DNA from: Ricinus communis
Lineage: Eukaryota; Streptophyta; Magnoliopsida; Malpighiales; Euphorbiaceae
Direction: 5' to 3'
DNA length: 64,000 bases
Assembly: GCF_019578655.1 (NCBI RefSeq)
Contig: NC_063263.1
Location: forward strand, 25,667,001-25,731,000
Shown here piece by piece: positions 1-11,957 of this stretch (position 1 is its first letter; every line of letters begins with the position of its first letter). A program made the translations under genes and the position numbers. Under the pieces are notes generated by a model, which was not told where the DNA came from, did not search any database, and worked only from the letters and a program-made list of their open reading frames with translations.

Positions 1-3000
1 ATAAATGGGGGAAGCCTTTTGTTATTTTTCATAATAAAATAAAATTTAAAAAGCTGGCGCGGGCTATGAAGTTTTATTTTAGGTAGCCATGGGGCTGGTA
101 ACTGCAGTCTTTTACCTTGAAGATATAAAGAAATTGAGAGAATGACATAAAAAGATGGGAGCACTCGTTGGTGACACATGCAGAAGGGGCTGTGTTCCTT
201 TCTTAATTTTTTTATTCTATTTCCTTTAGGAATTTTTAATTTCATCTCTCTGTATAAATTATGGTAATTTTTGTGGGGAAGTGGGTAATAGATTCCTGTT
301 CAGAGTCATAGGGAATATCACTATCCTTATTCTAATTTTCTTTTTGTTTTCTATTTTAATTTTCATTCATGGTTTCTTCTTCTTTTCTTTTCCTTTCCTT
401 TTTTTTTTTTTTTCTCTGGCTGTGTCCCTGTGCTTCTGTAGCTAGGTATTCATTCTTGTGTCTAGGCTATGAGATGTAATAATTATTTATTAATCAATAT
501 AAAAAGAGTATGATATACTCAATCACATATTACAATAAATTACGGGTTTTCAGTATTATTAAAATATCTACCAGAAACACATGATCATTCAAACATTTTG
601 TTTGAAAAAAAATATAATTTTGAGTGCAGATGTTTCATGATTAAAAAATGAAAGCAATACAAGTTGCACATATTATGACATTTTACTTTTATTTAGATAA
701 TTGAATGTTTTCCGTATATGATATAAATATTTAAATTTATCAAATCTTTTTATTGTAAATAGGAATATTATCAGACTTTAATGAATATAAATAGTTAATT
801 AATTAATTTAAATTTATACTGTTTTATTTAAAGCTAATCTATAAAGCATATTGAACTGAACAACTTTGGTTTGTTTTGATCCATTGATATATATATATTT
901 TTTAATTTTAGATTATTATATTTTTATTAAATTTATTAGAGACTATCGTTTTATGTAAAAACTAAGAAAATACTTTATTCTTACACAATCTAATTAATAA
1001 CACAAAATATAATTTTAATGTATTAAATTTTTTAATATATATAAGTATTTAATTACTAAAAATAAACTAATTGAGCGAAATATAATTTTGTTTACCTACG
1101 ACTGAATAAATATCTTGATTACATTTCTTATACGTGATGGATAAATTATTAGATTTCAATTGTATAAGCCCTTTCTTTTGTTCTTTAAAAAGCCTAATTT
1201 TCACGGCAAGTATGAGATATTACCGCCACCTGGGGCTCAGTCTTTTAAACCTAGCCAGCACGTGGAGGAATAATATTTTACTGGTTAAAATAATAAGAAT
1301 AATTTTATATATACAATAAATACATTTTTTTAAGAAGAATAATTAATTAAATGTCGATAAGGGTGTAGAATAGAAGCATCACAAGAAGTTCACAGCCCAC
1401 CAAAGAGAGCCGCTGATTTCTTTCATTTATTAATCATTAGAAGTTTTTCTTTTTGGGAAGAAAAGCATTATTTGTTATTTAATTGAAAAAGTTTACGACA
1501 ATATACTGGGATGTCAGCCAACCGTATAACTTGATTATAAAACGCTTCTCCCAGGACCAGAAACAGAAACGCCTCAGCAAAAAGACAACAAATATTTTGA
1601 GTTAATTGGCCGTTGCATGCATCTAATTTTAAGGTCAATGGGAGGATGGATAGACATAGTTATCCTTTACAGTGCCCAGTGTATTAAGATAATTCAATTT
1701 TCTCCAAGTGAAAATATCCATTAATAAATTTTTTATTTACCTCTGGTATTCATGTGATTATGTTTATGTTTGGACTCTGCTCAATAAGTAGGGTTGCTTA
1801 AGAAATTATTTTTTTTATAAGAATGATTATATTTTTATTTCAAATAAATTCGTAAACATACTTTTTTCTAAAATATATATTTATAAAAATATATTCAAAT
1901 TAAATATACGAAAAATCAACTAAACATCAACTATACTAAACATTTATATTAATATTTTTTTTATTTTATATAAATTTCTTTCATTTATATTAATAGAATT
2001 ATTTTCTTCAATTTCAAGATATGAATTATTATTATTTTTTAAAGATAATAAAGGTTATTAATGTGAGATTGAAATTTAATTTCTAATTCTGTTCAATAAT
2101 TTAACAAAAATTAAATCTCTATTATTTGGAACTTATTCAATAGTACATAACAATTCAAGTAAATTAAAAATTGAAGACAAATCTTTATAAATCTAAAAAT
2201 CAACAAAATATCAACTAATATAATTTTGCCTAAAAATTAAAAGACTTCAACAAAAATATTTTATTTTACATAAATTTTTTATAAATGAGTTATTTACATA
2301 GAGCAAAATTCAATAAACTTGAAGAAAATTCAAAATGATACTTTTTTTTTGTTTTACATAAAAAAAAAGTAACGGTTTAAGAAAAAAATTGAAAAAAATT
2401 CTTCATAGATATGAAAATCAACCAAATATAGATTATACTATCTTAATATCAACTAAACATCAATCAAACATTAACAAAAAATATTATTTAAAGTAATTAT
2501 ATAATATCTTAAGTTTTTTTAACATACTATATTTGTAGGACTTGATTTTCAAGATAAATAAATAATAAATTCAAGATGGAATAATTTATCAATGAATTTA
2601 TTTTCAATTGCATAACTTTCTATGTATAATTAAATTAACAATTAATATAGAGTTTAGTAACATCAATAAAAATAGAATACATAATTTTGTGTTATTAAAA
2701 AATTACATTAAATATAATTATATTAAATTATGATAATAATTTGTGTAATTAGTTTATTTGATCAAATTAAAATAGTAACCATATTAAATTAATATTTAAA
2801 ATATAAATAACCAGGAGTGGTATAAACTTAATTTTATAATTATTGGTTTATTACCTTCATAGTCATTGACTAAGTTAATTAGTTGATATGATCTTTAAGG
2901 AAATATGTATTAAAGAATTCATGCCATTAAAAAAAAATTTAAAATAATTTATTAATGTAAAAAATTTAATCAATTAAGTTGTTAGTTTTAGTCATTTTGA
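1..3000. other. AT-rich intergenic DNA
   Basis: I see no gene here. The only open frames are short and unlike any family I know. A pyrimidine-rich tract lies at about 374-417. On the minus strand it would look like the purine-rich leader of a gene lying off the left edge, but nothing coding confirms this. From about 1800 the DNA is very AT-rich and holds a degenerate repeat, listed separately. Confidence 0.6.
1905..2475. repeat. Degenerate AT-rich repeat, about three units
   Basis: A motif of the form AATCAACTAAACATCAACTA recurs at about 1914, 2198 and 2413 with changes. The first two occurrences are each followed by a T-rich block ending in ATATAAATTT or ACATAAATTT. The unit spacing is irregular, about 215-285 bp. 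This may be an old tandem array or the remains of an AT-rich transposon. No coding content is seen. Confidence 0.4.
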
Positions 3001-3049
3001 TATTAGTGAACTACTTTTTTATATTAAGGTCTAATTTTAACCTAAAGTC

Positions 3050-4340
3050 TATATGTCGAGTTTGAATTAGGCAATTACAAAGTAGATATTTAGCATCCAT
3101 TAATACAATACATGAATTAAAGTGCAGGAAATTAGATCTAGCTATTACAACTAGCATACAACGAATAAATTGAAAGTAAAACACCTAAGACTAAGCTACA
3201 GTATGCAAAATAGGCCAAAATACATAGAAATCCAAAATTATGACAAATAATAGTGCTGAGTCAACCTGCTGAGGTCATTGAGCTAATCGGCTCTAGAGCT
3301 TTTCCTTGACTGGTTTTGCGATTTTCTTGAAGTTCTCACCCCTTGAAGCCAATTTTACATGCACAAAAGGTCAAAGCCTATTAAAAATACAAAATAATGA
3401 AATAAAAGTATAGAAAATAAATTAAATAGACTAAGACACATGAAAAATAATATAAACACAGAAAAAGAAGAAACTAGCAGAAGGTTAGAACACATTGCAT
3501 GGTAGATTCTGGATTTAAACATACAACCCTGGAACTCTCATATAATTACATAATTATTCATAGAAAAAACACAAATCATATAACCCTAATTCTTCTATCA
3601 ATAGATTCAAAATCTAACACATATATATTATCATATTCAAATCCCAAGACAAACCATATTATCAAATTCAAAATCTAATAAAAAACAGAAACATTTTAAT
3701 TCATGAAAAATCCTAATCTAATAAAGTAAATAATGTGAATCATTCAAATATTATCCTTGACATGTTTCTATAATTATAAATTAACATAAAAAACTAATAA
3801 AGGAAATATTGGTTGACGATGCTGGATGTGGGGGAACCCTCAGGTTGTCACTGTAGATTGCTGATCTGTGAGTCTCTAAAGATGATGAGGCGGTTGACTT
3901 GAAGAGCGGATGAGAATCTAGTGTTGTTTAGGATTTAGAAAACCTTTGTCATTTAATGAAAATTTTTCATAATCTATAGTGACCTATGACTAAATTTACA
4001 AAAAAAAATTCTGCCTTTGAGAACATAGGGTTTGTAGTTTTTTTGCTAACAATTGATATATGCTAAAAGTTAATCCAAACTGGTAACTCTAGAATTAGGT
4101 TATAACGATGTTTATGTAGAACTAGGGTTTCTAGGACATCTCAAAGCCATAGATAAGCTCGAATCAATTTTATTTGAATTTTTTTAAAAAGGATTTTTTT
4201 ATCAGTCAATATTATTCAATAAAAATCTTTTAAAATTTTTTAATAATTATCATAAAAACTTTCTAGAAACTTATTTTATAATTTTTAGGATTTTAAAGTC
4301 AAAATACGCGCAAAGCAACATCAGATTTCAAAAATCACCC
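3050..4340 (-). mobile_element. LTR-like block, copy A of the 'GGCTCTAGAGC' family
   Basis: This block matches two others in the window, at 34980-36420 (same orientation) and 37600-39060 (opposite). Shared landmarks in order are the GGCTCTAGAGC-like segment near 3290, a stretch around 3835-3895 with CCCTCAGGTTGTC and GAGTCTC, and an AT-rich end with AATTATCATAAAAACTTTCTAGAA near 4245. Together these suggest a retrotransposon LTR or a non-coding internal domain. It abuts a broken copia protease at 4340, so it probably inserted into or truncated that element. Ends and target duplication could not be fixed. Confidence 0.45.
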
Positions 4341-5530
4341 AATCAACACTATGTAGACTTAAGCATCCACTATCCATATGCCAATCATTCTCTTTTAAGA
4401 GTGACTTGAAGCACATCTACAAAAGCAAAATTATGTACATTTTCTTTTAGGTATTCAAACCATTTTGGGTGCTTGAGGTTGGTTAGTCATGGAAATCTCT
4501 CGTAATTGGAGATGTGGCTTCCCAACATAGCAAAACACATTAACGTGGCCAAACCTCATGCAATAGTATACTAAACACTGGGCTTGAAATTCTTTTGTTC
4601 ACATGCCTCTTTACTTGAGGTTTAGGTCTTATCACACCCTTTGCTTTATCATGCATACAAGAACATGTTCCTTGAAGCTTGAGTTGGAGTTGGAGGATGA
4701 CTTTTTGAAGGGCCGCTTCTCATTCTTTCTATTCTTCATTATCATATTGACTCTCCGTGAGAGCATAGCCAATTCTTCATCATCATCTTACTAGATTCAA
4801 ATCCACCAGATCTATTACTCTCTTGTTGCCTTGTGGAGCTTTTGAGAGCTTTTGAGAGCCAATCCTATTTCTTAAGAGCATCTCATGGATAAGAATTTGT
4901 CAAGTAGCTCATCTGTTGACACTTTCCCCAAGTCCTCATTCGCTTCTTCAACACTTGTCACTCTTGAACCATAGTCCTTGAGTGGTGGAGCCTTTATGAT
5001 CATGTTATTAATGTCAATAAGTTCATATGGTTAATTAACTTTCTTATGTTGTTGATGTTGGTGAGAAGTCAGTTGGTCATGTCACTAATACTCTCATTTG
5101 GCTTCATCTTGAAGAACTCATATTCTATCACTAAGAGTTGAATTTTCTTAGACCTAACTTGCTTGGTTCCTTCATGGTAGTTTTCCAAGGTCTTCCAAAC
5201 CTTGTATGCAGTGGGAAGATGTTGAGCTCTCTCACATTTCTCTCTAGATATGGAGCTATGGAGGATGATCATGGCTCTCTTGTTCTTACCATTTGATCTT
5301 CTATGAGCATATTCATCTTTAACTAGAGGAATGTCCATGCCATCTTCTTGCTTTTTTGGTGGCTCTCTTTCCGTTTTAACACAATCCTATACATCCATCG
5401 TATCACTGTCCAAATAAATTTTCATCTTGTACTTTCAATAGGCATAATCAGACCCAACGAAGTATGGCCTTGGATGCTGTATCCCTTAGTTGGCCATCTT
5501 GATCTTTAATTGTTGCACTTAAGTTTGATG
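4340..5530 (-). pseudogene. Copia (Sirevirus-like) gag and protease start, decayed
   Basis: Read on the minus strand, this is the 5' coding part of a Ty1/copia polyprotein. The best-preserved frame, 5069-5338, carries the UBN2-type gag signature: AYKVWKTLENYHEG, then QLLVIEYEFFKMKPNESISD. Upstream, a frame with stops reads FVGSDYAY near 5450, the usual copia gag N terminus. Downstream, after frameshifts, comes NDWHMDSGC near 4390-4360, the copia protease active-site region with its D-S-G. The frame then ends abruptly at the LTR-like block at 4340. It cannot make a functional protein. The SIRE-like style of gag suggests a Sirevirus-type copia, a family-level guess. Confidence 0.75.
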
Positions 5531-5559
5531 AAGAGTCCTAGCTTTAATTTCACATGTTT

Positions 5560-5802
5560 GTCCTTATGAACCAAGAAGGGAGTTGAATTGGTGAATGTGA
5601 GAATGGTTGCCAATTGAACATTTGACTAATAGAAGGAAATAAGTAGAAGGGTATAAAAGAGCGAACAACACATAATTTATAGTGGTTCGGATATTAACCA
5701 GCCCTACATTCATTTCCTAATCTCTAGTTGAGTATTCCACTATACTCTAACTCAATTACAATGAAGTCTTACTAAGCTCACCCCCAACTTAGTGCTTAAA
5801 GC
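5560..5802 (-). mobile_element. Non-coding leader or LTR part of the minus-strand copia element
   Basis: This non-coding stretch lies upstream (minus strand) of the copia gag. It is cut at 5802 by the nested element 5803-10469. The sequence appears to resume at 10470 with text of the same style (AGCTCACCCCCAACTTAGTG before the cut, GGCTCACACCAAACCC after it). It is probably a copia LTR or leader split by insertion. No primer-binding site was recognised. Confidence 0.35.
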
Positions 5803-6003
5803 TGATAAGTGCTAAAAACACTTACTATCAGGCTTTATTTTATATTGATTTTACCTTCAATCGAGTTTGATTTGTTTGTTTAAGCTTGATTTTTAGTTCT
5901 TTTAGGTATTTTAAGGATAATACATGTCAAGGGGTAGAACTGACTCAAAAAGTTTGAGAATCGAGCAAAGAGAAATCATTTTAGTCAATCGACACTAAAC
6001 CTT
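5803..6003 (+). repeat. Inverted partial LTR at the left end
   Basis: These 200 bp begin TGATAAGTGCTAAAAACACT and match, as an inverted copy, the right end of the element at about 10270-10469. The same LTR start is seen on the plus strand at 23959. It is directly followed by a second, reversed LTR piece at 6004-6130, so the left end contains two LTR fragments head to head. Confidence 0.7.
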
Positions 6004-6130
6004 GATTAAAATGCTTCCCTTTGCTCTATTCTCAAACTTTTAGATTCCGTTCTACTCCTTGACACGTGTTATCCTTAAAATACCTAAAAGAATTAAAAAT
6101 CAAGCACAAACAAATAAATCAAACTCCTAG
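6004..6130 (-). repeat. Reversed internal LTR fragment
   Basis: This segment repeats, in reverse orientation, bases of the preceding 5803-6003 arm: the CCTTGACACGTGTTATCC region and the AAAATACCTAAAAGAATT region. With 5803-6003 it forms a near-adjacent inverted repeat that could fold into a long hairpin. It probably marks the rearranged 3' LTR of the element. Confidence 0.6.
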
Positions 6131-6930
6131 ATGTGTACGTAGGGGTATTAGATGTGTCTAGACATCACATATTCTAGACATCACAAAAGAATAAGAAAGT
6201 ACGTATTATCCTTTTCTTTTACTTTACTTTCACATATTCTAGACATCACAAAAGAATAAGAAAGTACGTAGGGGTATTAGATGTGTCTACTCAACAAAAT
6301 CAAGAGAAATTAGAAAATTTAATGCTCATAAACATAACTAAAGCTTCAAGATATAAAAATATGTGACAACTATCAATCAAAAACCCTAGCATGGATACCA
6401 AATTCGATTCACAAGTCAAAGCTAGTTCAACTATATCTCAATTCAACAAACGACTAACCAAATTCATTATTTTAAACCTATAAATCTGGGAGAGAGAAAA
6501 TCATAATAAGTAATTAATTAAGCTCAATAAACTTATAAGAAAATTAGTCGCTAATAGACAAAAAATAATATAAAACCTCCCCCCACACTTAATCAACACA
6601 TTGGCCCCATTGTGCTTGGCATACACCATATAATAAATAAAATGGAAGAAAGGACTATCTTGAATTGATTGATTTCCGTTTTGAGTCTGGAATCTATAGC
6701 AGTTCATATTATATCTGTTTACACGAAAAAGAGTGAAGAGAAAAAGTAAAGGTTATAGTGATATACAGTCATCCAAAAATAAAAGAAAACAAAATAAAAT
6801 ACAAAAATAGAAAATCACAAATATCCTAATTAAGTGCAGTCATCCAAAAATAAAATAAAAACATTGAGACAATAAAATAAAAGTCCAACTCAAATGTTAG
6901 ACAAAGTGGAGGCTCAGTCCTCTCTACCCG

Positions 6931-7640
6931 AATCTTCATTATCCCGCATTAAGGAGCTTAATAATCTCCACCAAAAATGCATATTCTAAATGAGATAAGA
7001 ACTGCTTAAGCTTTAATGCTAGTGGGTCTTTAATAGGAGGCTTCATTCTTTCTTCCTTAGGCATCTCAATAGCTTCAAATGCCCACTTCATGATTAATTT
7101 TCTAGCCTCTAGATAGGCTAATTGCTAAATAGCTTTTGATGTTCTCAGTTTTTCTTGATCCTGTACAAGACACAACTTAAGAGGATCTTTAGCAACAACA
7201 AATGAAATAAAATTGACAGTTTCATGCTCTATCATATCATCACTAGAATCCATATCATCAAGTACAAGCGGGTGTTTCATGGAATTGGGGGTTTAAAAAA
7301 TCACTTGGTCATCTCCTACCTTAAGAATGAGCTTACCATCATGAACATCAATAACGGATCTAGCTGTAGCAAGAAAGGGTCTACCAAGGATAAGGGAAAC
7401 ATCAACATCCTCATCCATATTAATGATCACAAAATTCACAAGAAAAATAAACTCTTGAATCTTAACCAAGACATCCTCAATTATACCTTTAGGGTATACA
7501 ACAGATTTGTCAGCTAGCTGAATACTCATGAAATTTGGTTCAGGTTCTCTTAGTCCTAGTTTCTTAAACAATTTATAAGGCATCACACTATTGCTAGCCC
7601 CTAAATCAGCCAATGCATTATCAACATTTAAATTACCAAT
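6931..7640 (-). pseudogene. Ty3 gag-pol protease fragment (Athila/Tat type)
   Basis: The minus-strand frame 7293-7613 encodes 106 residues of a retropepsin-like protease. DLGASNSVMPYKLFKKLGL carries the active-site D-x-G-A. It is followed by QLADKSVVYPKGIIEDVLVK and the distal LILGRPFLATARSVIDV, all typical of plant Athila/Tat elements. The frame continues with breaks to about 6931, and no reverse transcriptase follows. In a living element this enzyme cuts the gag-pol polyprotein. Here it lies in a truncated copy without intact neighbours, so function is unlikely. Confidence 0.8.
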
Positions 7641-8039
7641 AAAACAAACAATAGTAAAACTCCCTAGATCCTTTAATTTCTTTGGTAATTGCCTTTAAAT
7701 GATTGTTGAGCTCTTTTCTAATAGCTACACTTTCTCTAGCTTCCTCTTGTTAGAGAGGAGTTCTTTTAAGAACTTAACATATTTGGGCATCTGTAATAAA
7801 GCTTCCACAAAAGGTATGCTATTTTGCAATTGTTTAAAATGTTTAAGAAACTTACCAAATTGTGTATTCAATTTGTCTTTCTAAAGATGGGTTGAATAAG
7901 GCACTCTTGGTTGATACTCGTTTACAAAAGGGGTAGGCTTTGGTGTTGCTTCTACCTTTTCTTCCACTTTAGCCTCTTCACCCTTCTCTTCTTCAACTAT
8001 CCCTTCAACAACATCATATTGTTGCTCTGCTTGTTTTCT

Positions 8040-9041
8040 TTAAGTTACTAATTGTTTGCTACTTCTTAAGGTAATGACTTTGAGTTGCTCTCTAGGATTT
8101 GCCTCAGTGTTGCAAGGCAAGCTTCCTTAGGGTCTTTCACTCAAAAGCTTTGCAATATGTCCCAATTGATTCTCTAAATTATGCACCAAAGCTTGTTGGT
8201 TCCTAAGAGCGATTTTTTTGTAGATTGAAACCTCAATTCAAAAGCTGAGATGAATTTCTCCATCAACTCCTCTAAATTACTCCTTTTATAAGGAGAATGC
8301 TGCTAGTTTTGTTGCTGAGATCCTGGTGGTGGAGGTCTATACTAATTCTAATTCCCTCAAGAAAAATTTGGATCATTTCTCCACCCCAAATTATAAGTAT
8401 TGTTATAGGGGTTGTTCTGTTGGCTTGGAGCATTATCCACATAATTAACCTGCTTCGGCTTAGTAAGAGTATTGCTATTTTAAAAATCTTGACTTTGATG
8501 AGGACCCCCAAACTAATCACAAGTCATAACCTGCACCTGTCTTCCAGATGAAGACATAGTCAAAGCATCCATCTTCTTACTCATAGCCTCTAACTGTGCG
8601 TTTACAGCTACCATGGGGTCTCCTGTATATCTTTGACTTTAACCTGCTCTCTAGGATTTTGCCACTAATATTTCGTGACTGCCATATCCTTAATAAGATC
8701 CATGGCCTATTCCGGAGTTTTATTATTCAATGACCCACTTATTGCTGTATTAATAGGCTACTTACTCAAGTAATTCAATTGATTAAAGAATGTCTGAATT
8801 TGCAACCACAGGGGTAGACCATGATGTGGATAGCTCTTCAAAGAATCCTTGAACTGTTTCTAGCAATCAGAAAAAGTTTCATTCTCCTTTTGGGTCCTCA
8901 ACAACCTCTTGATTCTAATCTTGTAAATTTGCCGTTGTTTCTGTTAAAATTCATTCTCTATCTTCTTTTTGCTGCCTCCTCAAAGTCCTTTCTAACTCAG
9001 GATCGTAAGCGAGTATATTCGTAGAACTAGTTTGAGTCATG
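8040..9041 (-). pseudogene. Ty3 (Athila/Tat type) gag, broken
   Basis: Conceptual translation on the minus strand gives, across several frameshifts and stops, the ordered landmarks of an Athila/Tat gag. The N terminus reads MTQTSSTNILAYDPELERT near 9040. Then come a capsid piece GLPLWLQIQTFFNQLN near 8820, the KTPEQAMDLI segment near 8720, and the C-terminal NNPYNNTYNLGWRN region near 8420. A polar segment around MEKFISAFELRFQ (about 8260) follows. Gag would form the virus-like particle. Stops in every segment make it non-functional. Confidence 0.75.
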
Positions 9042-9157
9042 CAAATATCAAGATACTTGTAGAAAACACAAACCACAAGTACAATAAGGATAATCAAATG
9101 AAAATAAAAAGAAAAATGCTAAATCACTAGCTTTTGAATTAAAAATAATATTACAAT

Positions 9158-9176
9158 CAAAGATCCCCAACAACGA
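9158..9176 (-). other. Primer-binding-site-like sequence
   Basis: Directly inside the LTR end, the minus strand reads TCGTTGTTGGGGATCTTTG. This resembles the tRNA-Asp-type primer-binding site common in Athila and Tat elements, with some changes. Its position next to an LTR end reading TTTTCACA supports the call and fixes the LTR boundary at 9177. Confidence 0.5.
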
Positions 9177-10469
9177 TGTGAAAAGCTTAATGTGCACTAT
9201 TCTCCTATGGCAAAGTGCATCGATCGCATCAAGTAATAAAACAAATGAATATAAGTATCGTTCCACTAGGGACCTAATTATGAATACTACTTTCAAACTT
9301 TGACTAATGTTTAGCAAATAGAAAATTGTTGATTTATTGTAAATAAAGAGTAAATTAAATTGAAAGCAATAAAAATGATTAATAAGATTTATTAAAGGAA
9401 GAGTCTATTGAAATGTTGAATCCCCCTAACAAGTTAAACACTACGTGAATCAAATAGCAATTACATTAAACTTAAGAGATGAATTGGCACTCCACAAATT
9501 TAGGTAAAAATCTTTGTCAAGTGATTAAACCCCTAATTCCTATAAGGAGGGAAAATAATCTCTTCTCAAACCCACTCACTTAGGTCATTTATTAAGACTA
9601 GAAAACTTATATACCAAACAATCTTGTAGATTTATCTCTAGTATCATAATCAATTCTCAATCTCTAAAAGTGATCGATTCACAGACAGTTATCTCTAATC
9701 AGTTCATGAAAATAAAATTTAATCAATATGTTGACTTATCAATTGAAATAAACAATTAAGTAACTAAAGGAATAAGACAACTCAAAAGAAAGATCTAATT
9801 GCATAAGCCTTGAACCAATCCATACAAAACAAATTCGGGTTCATCAACACCCAAATAGTAAATAGATTTAGTTCCTACATATTGCAAATAAGATAAAAGA
9901 AATAAGGAAACAAGATCTCAACTTTTTATCCATTAAATAATAAAAATAAAACACTTGACACGGGAACCACAGGAGCACCCATAGAGCGGTGTGGCGTCAA
10001 CCAACTTTCATAATCATGGAATGTGGATCAAGTTACACACCTAGGTCACATGGGGGTGTAAGCTCCCGATTTGGATTCTTCTAGCTTTGGTCCTTCTAGT
10101 CCAAGTACACGAGAAGGCACACAACGGTGCAAGCTTCTAGTGTGGAGATAACTTCACTTCTGATTCTTTTGACAACTCATATAGGCATGGCACACGATAG
10201 TATGCCTCCCGTGTTAGATAGTCCATTCCAAATTGTGACATGGGGTGTATCTTCCCATATTATGCATGTGTTAACATTAAATCTTGACTAAAATGCTTTG
10301 CCTTTGCTCGATTCTCAAAGTTTTTGATTCTGTTATACTCCTTGACATGTATTATCCTTAAAATGCCTAAAAGAATAGAAAATCAAGCTTAAGTAAATAA
10401 ATCAAACTCATTTGAAAATAAAATCAATATAAAATAAAGCTCAATAGTAAATGCTTTTAGCACTTATCA
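9177..10469 (-). repeat. LTR of the 5803-10469 element (its 5' LTR)
   Basis: On the minus strand this starts TGATAAGTGCTAAAAGC at 10469 and ends TTTTCACA at 9177, followed by a primer-binding-site-like sequence. Its internal plan matches the solo LTR 23959-25212: the CGATCGATGCACTTT-like block near 9215, the AGGGACCTAATT block near 9270 and the start block all correspond. A run with GC-richer words lies at about 9960-10260. No intact reading frame is seen. Confidence 0.7.
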
Positions 10470-11957
10470 AGGGCTCACACCAAACCCTTACACTTATATT
10501 TTGATGGCTCACACACAACCCTTACAAGAGTTTCACCTAGGGTAACTCTCAAATCCAATCCCAAGTGTTTAGGCTAACATTCAAGCCCTCAAAAGAGCAT
10601 TCAAGCTCTTATAATAACTAAAACCTCTTTATTTTATAAGAAAATAAATGCAAGAAGAGTATACAAGCTCTTGCAACAACCTTTACAAGGTTAATTATAC
10701 AAAATTTAATAAGAAAGGTGTAAAATAAGTGAGCAGTGAATATGACACAATAGAAGGTTGTTGATTAACCATAAATGTTCTTTGGAGTGGGTATTTATAA
10801 CCATAAATGACCAAAGAGACGTTACACTTAGAATCATAAGCCATACTTTTCTTGTAGCTCTAGATTGCACACTAAATGCATTGGAAAAGCACAATCGTGG
10901 TCGTAATTGGCTTTTCGCAATTGAGACTCCTTTGTCGCCATCGCAATTCTTAAAATAGCAATGACTATAATCCACATGACACTTCGTGATTCACTAGGTT
11001 AGAAGTAACCATTAGCGATCTTCTAAACAGATATGACTTTCATGGTCATGAGGATATTGGTGCGGTTACGATATATTAGAAGTACAACATCTGTGGTAGT
11101 GGGCTTAGTCATGGTCGCAACGTTAGCCATGATACCTACTGTCTCAATTTTACACTTTTTCTATAAGATATTGGAAGGTGCACCTTTTTACTTTACTGCA
11201 AGGCCAGGTTAGAGATCGCTAGCTATTTAGAACCTTGAATGGTTCCTAGCAGAAAACTTGTCATCGGTTACTAGAATAATGCCAATCAAAAGAGGCGCAT
11301 CAAAAGGTTTGAGAACCTTTCTCTCATGCAAGTCTTCTTCCCCTAATGGAGTTGTGATGTTGGCCACGACACTTACTATCTCGATTTTACACTTTTTCTT
11401 TGAGATTTTAGAAGGTGCATTACTTTACTACAAGGTCAAGTTAAACATCGCTCCCTATTGGAATCTTAAACAGCTCCTAGCAGCAAACTTGTCATCGATT
11501 ACTAGAGTAATGCCAATTAAAAAAGGCACATCAAAAGGTTTTAAAACCTCTCTCTCATGCAAGTCTTCTTCCCCTAATAGAGTCGAAAATAGGAGTACCA
11601 CAATGAGGAGGGTGTCCATGGGATAAATCATGCTATCGTGCCAAGAAGTAACTAAAAGCAGCAACTATTGCTAATGCGCAATGGCTTCCCTCAAGTTTCT
11701 TACCAACCACCCTAGTCTAATACAATTCCTTGCTTGGACCCCTTCATTACTTCTTGCTCACAATGGCGATATCCCTTTCAGCTTCAATCAACAGTCATTT
11801 GAATATGAAAATTTGTGATCACGACAGGCTAATGGCGGTTGGGATTTAGGAGGTAGAGTTGAACTTTACCTTTTCTAATATATGCATAACTCCATAAAAG
11901 ACACTTAAAAACCAAAGTTAAAAACACTTAATTTAATTATCAAGGTCAGACCTAAGG
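10470..11957. other. Non-coding DNA between two copia fragments
   Basis: The first part (10470-11110) reads like copia LTR or leader DNA, with repeated CTCACAC and CCCTTACA words. It is probably the continuation of 5560-5802. A tandem duplication occupies 11122-11590. The remainder up to 11957 has no recognised feature. The minus-strand frame 11455-11664 has no family I can name. Confidence 0.45.
11122..11590. repeat. Tandem duplication, unit about 237 bp
   Basis: Two adjacent copies, about 11122-11358 and 11359-11590, share the same order of words: CTCAATTTTACACTTTTTCT (or its CTCGATTTTAC form), GGAAGGTGCA, CAAGGCCAGGTTAG or CAAGGTCAAGTTAA, AACTTGTCATCG, then TCTCTCATGCAAGTCTTC. The copies differ at scattered bases, so the duplication is not recent. 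It lies in repeat-derived DNA with no recognised coding sequence. Confidence 0.75.

Larger units (their letters stand above)
5803..10469 (-). mobile_element. Rearranged Athila/Tat-like Ty3 LTR retrotransposon
   Basis: A 4.7-kb element on the minus strand, inserted in copia-derived DNA. Its right end is an LTR (9177-10469), followed inward by a primer-binding-site-like sequence, gag and protease. Reverse transcriptase, RNase H and integrase are absent. The left end is abnormal: instead of a same-orientation 3' LTR there is about 200 bp of the LTR start in the opposite orientation (5803-6003), followed by a reversed internal LTR piece (6004-6130). The two outer ends are therefore inverted copies, each beginning TGATAAGTGCTA. 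No convincing target duplication was found (AAAGC against AGGGC). The non-coding remainder, 6131-6930, shows no gene. Confidence 0.65.

Noticed and set aside
374..417. Purine-rich leader of a minus-strand gene off the left edge
   Set aside because: Only base composition suggests it. No coding or splice evidence is inside the window.
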